DNA of 64,000 nucleotides from Magnolia sinica. Taxonomy: Eukaryota; Streptophyta; Magnoliopsida; Magnoliales; Magnoliaceae. This document shows positions 58,025 to 64,000 of this stretch, piece after piece. Within the stretch, counting starts at the first letter, position 1, and the number at the start of each line of letters is the position of its first letter. The notes under the pieces were generated by a model that had not been told where the DNA came from, did no database searches, and saw only the letters and a program-made list of their open reading frames with translations. The DNA lies in contig NC_080574.1 of NCBI RefSeq assembly GCF_029962835.1, forward strand, positions 39,871,501 to 39,935,500. The letters are read 5' to 3'. A program made the position numbers and the translations under genes.

Positions 58025-58572
58025 GGAAAAGGATCTATACGGTCGAGCTCATGGGAACTTCCCATAAGGTCTAGCTGTGTGGGCCCCATTGTTATGCGTG
58101 CCGAACATCTACTCCATCAGTTAGATACAACATTCCATGGTGGGCTTCATGCTTAAAAATCAAGTCATTCCATGACTTTTGTAGGCCACACTGCGTACAA
58201 AAGTTGAAGGGGGTTATCCTCTTATTAAAACATTCATAATCATTTGTTGGGCCTACTGAGGTGTGGTTAACAAATCCAGGCCATCCATTATGTGTGTTCC
58301 ACTTGCACGAGGGGTTAGACTAAGTTTCAAACGCATCCAAATTCTAGGTGGGCCCCACCAAGTGCTTTTATATGTTTTAGGCATGTCTTTACATTATTTC
58401 AGATGGTATGGCACACCTGACTTCCTTAGTCGGCTGATTTTTGAGATATCCCATCATTTAAAGGGGACCGTTCAAATGCATGGTGTTGAAGTTTAGCACA
58501 CATAACGGTGGGGCCCACACAGCTCGACCTCATGGGAAGTTCCCATGAGCTCGACCATAAAGAACCTTTTCC
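58025..58572. mobile_element. Microsatellite-bounded long-TIR MITE, copy 1
   Basis: Left end ggaaaaggatctatacggtc, then gagctcatgggaacttccca. The right end on the other strand is ggaaaaggttctttatggtc, then gagctcatgggaacttccca. The inverted repeat continues through gctgtgtgggcccca, so it is about 80 bases long. The interior has tccattatgtgtgttccact, gggccccaccaagtgctttt and atgttttaggcatgtctt blocks. Bounded by (TA)n on both sides. Confidence 0.9.
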
Positions 58573-58585
58573 ATATATATATATA
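58573..58585. repeat. TA microsatellite between MITE 1 and MITE 2
   Basis: atatatatatata joins the ttcc end of copy 1 to the ggaa start of copy 2. Confidence 0.95.
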
Positions 58586-59114
58586 GGAATGGTTCCATGC
58601 AGTCAAGCTGTGTGGGCCCCACCGTGATGCGTGTCGAACATCAACACCTTGCATTTGATGGGTCCCCTTTAAATTATGGGATATCTTAAAAATTGGGCCA
58701 TATACGGAACTCAGTTGGGCCATACCATGTAAAATCATGTGAAGACATGCTTAAAACATAAAAAGGCACTTGTTGGGGCTCACCTGAAATTTGGATGCAT
58801 CTAAAACTTGGTCTGACGTCCCCTCATCCAAGTGGGGCACACATAATGGATGGGCTGGATTTGTGAACCATATCTCGGTATCTTGGTGGGTCCAACAAAT
58901 GATTATGAATGTTTTAATGGAGGGAAACCCCTCTCAACTTTTATATGTGGTGTGGCCCACGCAAGTCACAGATTGAGTTAATTTTTAAGCCCTAGGCCCA
59001 CCATGAAATGGTGCATCAGACTGATGGGGTAGATGTTCGACATGCATCACGGTGGGCTGACACAACTCAACCTTATGGGAAGTTCCCATGAGCTCTACCG
59101 CATAGAACCTTTTC

Positions 59115-59115
<1 letters not shown>
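58586..59115. mobile_element. Microsatellite-bounded long-TIR MITE, copy 2 (opposite orientation)
   Basis: Begins ggaatggttccatgcagtc and ends accgcatagaaccttttcc. Its interior matches copy 1 in reverse: cttaaaacataaaaggcactt and acataatggatgggctggat are inverted relatives of the copy 1 blocks. The left arm has lost the palindrome catgggaa..ttcccatg seen in the other arms. Confidence 0.88.

Positions 59116-59118
<3 letters not shown>

Positions 59119-59160
<42 letters not shown>
59119..59160. repeat. GA microsatellite between MITE 2 and MITE 3
   Basis: (GA)21, starting four bases after copy 2 and abutting the ggaa start of the next element. Confidence 0.95.
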
Positions 59161-59164
<4 letters not shown>

Positions 59165-59486
59165 TGCTCACCTGCGCACCTTCTTATGTGAGCACTCGTG
59201 AGCACTTTTGTACACATATTATGGGCACGGAATCTGAACGGCCCACATGATGTGGCACCCCTTGGAACTTTGTGAGTCCAATTTCCAGCCTCATCCAAAA
59301 CTCTAGTGGGCCATGGCAAAGAGAAATGCAAATCAAGGAAGGACATTATTTCCTTTTACCATGGCTCATTAAAGTTTTGTATTGGGGTGAAAATTGGGCT
59401 AGTGAGGTTTCAAGGGGCGCCACATCACGTGGGCCATTCAGATTATGTGCCCATGATACATGTGCAAAGGTGCGTAGGTGAGCATT

Positions 59487-59488
<2 letters not shown>
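59161..59488. mobile_element. MITE 3, different family, 328 bp
   Basis: Left end ggaatgctcacctgcgcacc; right end on the other strand ggaatgctcacctacgcacc. The inverted repeat extends through catgtgggccattcagatt-like sequence (cggcccacatgatgtggc against ccacatcacgtgggcc). Not related to copies 1, 2 and 4 inside, yet it shares the ggaatg..ttcc ends and the microsatellite borders. Confidence 0.88.

Positions 59489-59489
<1 letters not shown>

Positions 59490-59531
<42 letters not shown>
59490..59531. repeat. CA microsatellite between MITE 3 and MITE 4
   Basis: (CA)21 between the ttcc end of MITE 3 and the ggaa start of MITE 4, with one t before it and tg after it. Confidence 0.95.
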
Positions 59532-59533
<2 letters not shown>

Positions 59534-60087
59534 GGAAATGGTACTATGAGGTCGACCTCATGGGAACTTTCCATGAGGTCGAGCTATGTGGGCCCCATCG
59601 TGATGTATGTCGAACATCTACTCCATCAACGAGATGTACCATTCCATGGTGGGCCACAGGCTTAAAAATCAAGTCAATCCATGACTTGGGTGGGCCACAC
59701 CACATACAACAGTTGAGAGGGGTTACCCTCCCATTAAAACATTCATATTCATTTATTGGGCCCACTAAGATGTGGTTCACAAATCCAACCCATCCATTGT
59801 ATGTATCACACTTGGATGAGGGGCCAGACCAAGTTTCAGCCAAATCCAAAACTTAGGTGGGCTCCACCAAGTGCTTTTATATGTTTTAGGCATGTCTTCA
59901 CATGATTTTAGATGTTATGACCTACTTGATTTCCGTATACGGCTGATTTTTTAGATAGCCCATAAAGTAAAGGGGACCCATCAAATGCATGATGTTGATG
60001 TTCGACACACATCACGGTGGGGACCAAACAACTCGACCTCATGGGAAGTTCCCATGAGGTCGACTTCGACTCTTCGTAGTACCATTT

Positions 60088-60089
<2 letters not shown>
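59534..60089. mobile_element. Microsatellite-bounded long-TIR MITE, copy 4 (same family as 1 and 2)
   Basis: Left end ggaaatggtactatgaggtc, then gacctcatgggaactttcca. The right end on the other strand is ggaaatggtactacgaagag, then tcgaagtcgacctcatggga. Interior matches copy 1 closely, in the same orientation (attaaaacattcat, gtgctttt, atgttttaggcatgtcttcac). Confidence 0.9.

Positions 60090-60127
<38 letters not shown>
60090..60127. repeat. TA microsatellite right of MITE 4
   Basis: (AT)n of 38 bases directly after the ttcc end. Confidence 0.95.
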
Positions 60128-60133
<6 letters not shown>

Positions 60134-62141
60134 GAATTCAATTAAACATAGCCACTCATGTGAACGACGCCCCATATCCGGTTTTCATGTGTGGGTATGA
60201 TGTGCAGGTGTGCTAGAGTTTACTCGGCTCAAAGTTTAATTGAAATGTTGGTACTCCTGATCTTGAGATAGACAAATTGGAGACTCAATTTGGACATGAA
60301 TCTAATTATCCTATTAACTATCAATTGAGCTCAGTGTTTAGGCGATTTATGAAAGGATAAGGGTTAGCCCTTCTAAATGGATTCTTTTTGCCTTGTGATA
60401 ATTAATGTTCGTTTATGGACTTGAGGGATTGTTCTTTTACTAGTACTTTTAGCTTAATATTTCTTAAACTGATAGGAATGTATAGATAAATAAAAACAAG
60501 CTAAACAATGTCGGTTTTATTAATATTTGAATATATGACCCATTATAATCAACAATGTTTCAAAAACTATAAATTAAAAAAAAACGAAAAATAAAGATAA
60601 ATACCTAATTCTCCTATTAAAACAGACGATCGAGGCAGGTAGTCTGTAGGACGTGATCAAATGGGATCAGTTAAATCAGAACTTAGTTGATCATGATCAT
60701 ATAACTTAAGCTTGTGGATATTTAATTTACTCCTATGGTACTAACTATAACGTGAGCTGCAAGGCAGGAGCAATCTATGTTAGAACTAGTTTAGGCTATG
60801 TTAAGATAAATTGTAAAGTAAATAGATGTGTTTGACATAGGGGCCCAAGCTCTTTTTTAATTGCTCATTTTATAGCTCGTCAAGGCCGAAAAACTCTTGC
60901 TAGGTTTTCTTATTGATCTTTGATCTTTCACTTATTCGAGATGTTTTTCGAATAGGAAAGTCTTAGGATAGATTCAAAATTGTTGGCTTCTCGGATCTTC
61001 TTTTCCTAGCCAATCCCTTCAATGGGAGATGTTTTTGGCCCACTAAATGGATTTGAGATCAAGCCTCGAAATGTCAAGATTCCTCTAATGAAGAAAATGG
61101 GACCAAGATCATGGAACCTTAAGGGCTAATCCCAAACCTCAAACAGGTTAAGGCCGCTCATTTGGTGGCCTACCTCCACTTTTAATCGAGGTGTTAGATG
61201 GTCCAGATGGTCTGGAATGCTAGTGGGATTTAACACCTGATACTGATTTGTTATCAAACCATATTAGACCTAGTTCTCCTATTCTCTTGATTCCAATCGA
61301 ACCACGACCACTAGATTAGGTCTTCAAGCTCCCCATTCTTTTTATTGTGATCTATGTACAACTGGAGACCTGATCTAGCTGATGTGTTCCTCTCCTGGTT
61401 TAGGACCAAACCATAACTAGATTCACTAAGATGTTAATCCGATCTTTGGATCTTTAGAACCTTCTTAAATGTTATAGACTCTTCGAACATCTTTAAGAAG
61501 ATATTTCATTTTAAATGAATTGTGAGAGATGACCTCGCCGAGTATATCATGGCCAGATATGTGATAAGATTTGTTCTCTAAATGTGTCTCTTATAGACAT
61601 GTTGGGCACACTACCTCATTATTGGCACGAAAAATGTGGCCGCATAGCATCCGTCAATTTATTCTCCTAAAGGCGGACGTAAGGGTCTGTGCCTTCGCAT
61701 TAATAACCGAATGTGTAACGTCAAAGGGAGATCAAATGAAGATACTCTCGGATGAGAGTATGATTTTTGTTAGTTCTAGCCTTGTAGTGTCAACACATGG
61801 TAGCCTTTTATTGGTCCATAACAGGGCATAAAAAATGGGTGTAAAAAATGCCCCCCCTCACGTCCCTTCGTATAGAGAGATGCGATGGGACATTTGACAT
61901 TCAGGTTTCGACAACCGTTCTGACTTGTGATGCGTGACAACACATGGTTTATGTTCATCCATCATACAAATTAATCCAAACGTCATATTTCACTTGGCAT
62001 GATTACTAGCTTTCAATGTGAATGTGAATTGAGATGTTTCATTTCGCTTTTATACGGTTGCATTTTCATCGCAATCATTCTTCCTGGTGTTCTTCTAACA
62101 GTTTTGTTCTTTCTTCCTACTTTTCTTCGACCACTACTACC
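60128..62141. other. No gene seen; region before the plant mobile domain gene
   Basis: AT-rich, without clear repeats. The 61571-61831 frame has no recognisable domain. A c-rich aatgccccccctcacgtccc near 61849 and the following sequence may be leader or LTR of the unit that carries the next gene, but no boundary was found. Confidence 0.4.
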
Positions 62142-62342
62142 ATGGCTTCTAGAAAATCTTCTCAGGATGTTAAACCCATACTTGGTTCAACTGCTTAGGA
62201 AATCCTGACACTTGATATGCTTAAGACTATTCTCGCTTGCCTTGGAGACTCTATTTGTCTAAATACTTTAACCATTGACTCTTCCTTATCTGTCTAAGGT
62301 CTCATGCTTGACCCTTCTTTCATTCTCACTACTAACCTTAGG

Positions 62343-62393
<51 letters not shown>

Positions 62394-63914
62394 TCTTGAA
62401 GAAAAACTTTTAATCTAAAGTTGTTCATTATCATGGAGTTGATGGTTGGTTGTCGGTTCAAAACCTAGGCTCTAGCTTAACCCAACTCCCTACTAGATAC
62501 TCTTGCATGAAAGAGTCTAATATGCATTTGGTTGTCTTTGGCAATGGATCGAAATTTTTTATTGTATTTAAGTTTCCTATTTCAATACTATCATACACTC
62601 TCCTTTGCTTGTTGTGGTTGTTTCCTTTGGGAGTCAGTCAACCAATACTTTTCATTTTTCCTGTGGGTTCATGAGTTTGACTATCCTTGATATATGTACA
62701 GTCAGTAGGTTACTGATCGAGGGCGAATATGTTGAACCACCAAGTTCTTCGTCTTTTAGTTACTTCAACAATCAGAATGACGGCGGGGCTACTTACAACG
62801 CGTTCATTCAAGCAGAAATGGGTGAAGTTCCTATTACCCATCAAGAGCACTATGCTTTCCTCCTATTGTGGCTCTGTTGTTTTGTCTTCTACGACAAGGT
62901 TAGCCAGATGACTAAGGAGTATAGTGCATTGGTTGGAACGTTAGCTTCTGGTTGGAAACTCGTGCTTGCTCCTTTCGTTCTCTCCCACTTGTACTGCTCT
63001 CTTTTCTTGCCTGCTAGTGAGAATCTTCATAGCTATGGGGGACACCTTTGGCTCCTCCAACTATGGTTGTGTGAGTATTTCACTTTTTCCTTTCTACTGA
63101 TGTTGAGACCCCTCCAACCTGTTCTCCTACTTTTAGTCACCGTCGGTTGGCCCATTTTCGTATTATAAACCATCCATTCTGGGACTGCATGGAATTTTTT
63201 CTTATTGAACCACGGATATTTTCTGATGCATGTTTCTTTCCATTTTATGAGATGTCTCATGGTCCTTGGTTTCGTCATACGAGAAGTGGTCCTATTGAGA
63301 ATGAAGGTCTTTAACTTGTGTATGATCTATGGTCACATATTTTGATTGCTCATGCTCTTCCAAACAGAGGCACGCACCTTCCTGGTCCAAAGCCTTAATG
63401 CAAAAACTAGGGTAGAATTTTATCCATATTTTTTTATATGCCCATCAGTTTATGTTGATTCAAGGTCTTCCACCTTGCCTTTTCTTCAAAAAATGAACAT
63501 CCACTTTCGAGGGAGAAATTCCATTATATTAAAGAGATGGAACCTATTCAAGCTAACTTTGAGGGAGCAGTCCTTTACATTTCTTTCGCTCCTGATCTTT
63601 CCTTCCATGTGTATGATATTCCCTAGTTTCGAAATTGGTGGGGGAGCATATTGGAAGAGGTATCCTTCTTCAGTTACAGACAAATGGACTTGCCTATTTC
63701 CACCACTTCCTTGGCCAGCGAAACCGGTAGTTTCCTTCGGTCAAGGTTCCATTCCCTAACTGGTCATTTCAGGATGTGGCTTTATTACCACGATAGGCCA
63801 AAAATCTTACCCACTTACTGGACCACCTCTTGCCAGGCCGGCTTCCTCGCATTTAAGGGGTATCCTGGTCGCTTCAAGCTCATCCATCAGCATTCCAAGG
63901 CCCAATTAGTATAA
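62142..63914 (+). pseudogene. Plant mobile domain (PMD, aminotransferase-like) protein, broken; continues past the window
   Basis: PMD proteins occur in plant transposable elements and in some silencing factors of the MAIL/MAIN type. A possible start MASRKSSQDVKP at 62142 is followed by stops and a (CT)n run. From about 62605 the frame gives the PMD hallmark STNTFHFSCGFMSLTILDI, HYAFLLLWLCCFVFYDKV, KLVLAPFVLSHLYCSLF and GHLWLLQLWLCEYF. Near 63080 the reading moves to another frame, which continues FWDCMEFFLIEP, PFYEMSHGPWF, FEGAVLYISFAPDL and MWLYYHDRPKILPTYW up to 63914, with TAA at 63312 and further stops. After a stop the homology seems to continue to the window end (GDWNPWTTLALLEK in a shifted frame). 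The gene is dead. Confidence 0.75.
62345..62388. repeat. CT microsatellite
   Basis: (CT)n of about 22 units inside the 5' part of the PMD pseudogene, where it interrupts the coding frame. Confidence 0.95.
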
Positions 63915-64000
63915 GTATCCACCCTTTGGGTGATTGGAATCCTTGGACAACTCTTGCCTTACTAGAGAAAGTTAATAAGGGAAAACAACCGATCAAACTG

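Noticed and set aside
1-64000. tRNA, rRNA or intact host genes
   Set aside because: No cloverleaf, rRNA motif or uninterrupted multi-exon host gene was recognised; faint signals were all inside transposons.

Overview
The window is nuclear DNA of a flowering plant and is almost entirely transposable-element DNA. The plant signs are two Ty3 chromoviruses with an initiator-Met-type primer site, a CACTA element, a two-gene PIF/Harbinger element, a plant mobile domain gene and Tourist- and hAT-type small elements. Dozens of degenerate elements built on a shared 'gtgggccccaccatgatg' theme suggest an early-diverging angiosperm such as a magnoliid, but that is only an impression and the species is not determined here. 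No intact host gene, rRNA, tRNA or CRISPR array was seen.

Layout. (1) 1-20722 is chromovirus A (+ strand): partial 5' LTR, primer site, a long leader holding a foreign ORF remnant, then gag-protease-RT-RNase H-integrase-chromodomain full of stops, polypurine tract and a 3' LTR. (2) That 3' LTR is split by a 9.7 kb CACTA element (9244-18957, 3-bp target duplication ttc). It has no transposase. It carries a 2.8 kb telomere-like repeat array and spliced-looking pieces of host genes, including a PDS5-type Tudor segment and an ARF GTPase segment. (3) 20723-21009 and 39264-about 39663 are two halves of an older LTR split by a PIF/Harbinger element (21010-39263, TAA duplication). The Harbinger element is itself split by chromovirus B (22211-33259, - strand, atgcc duplication). 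Without B the Harbinger element is about 7.2 kb. It carries a DDE transposase, a Myb/SANT-like protein and, unusually, a third ORF with an RNase H1 N-terminal (viroplasmin-type) domain. (4) 39664-62141 is a field of small elements: long-TIR GTGGGCCC elements, a 634-bp hAT-like element with a perfect 8-bp duplication, a Tourist-like MITE, a solo LTR containing a degenerate minisatellite, and a run of four MITEs separated by TA, GA and CA microsatellites (58007-60127). (5) 62142-64000 holds a decayed plant mobile domain gene.

Almost every coding region is broken. Most stops in the two chromoviruses are the kind made by C-to-T or G-to-A change, as expected for long-methylated silent DNA. The features most worth a second look are the three-ORF Harbinger element, the CACTA element that amplified a telomere-like higher-order array and captured host exons, and the microsatellite-bounded MITE cluster.
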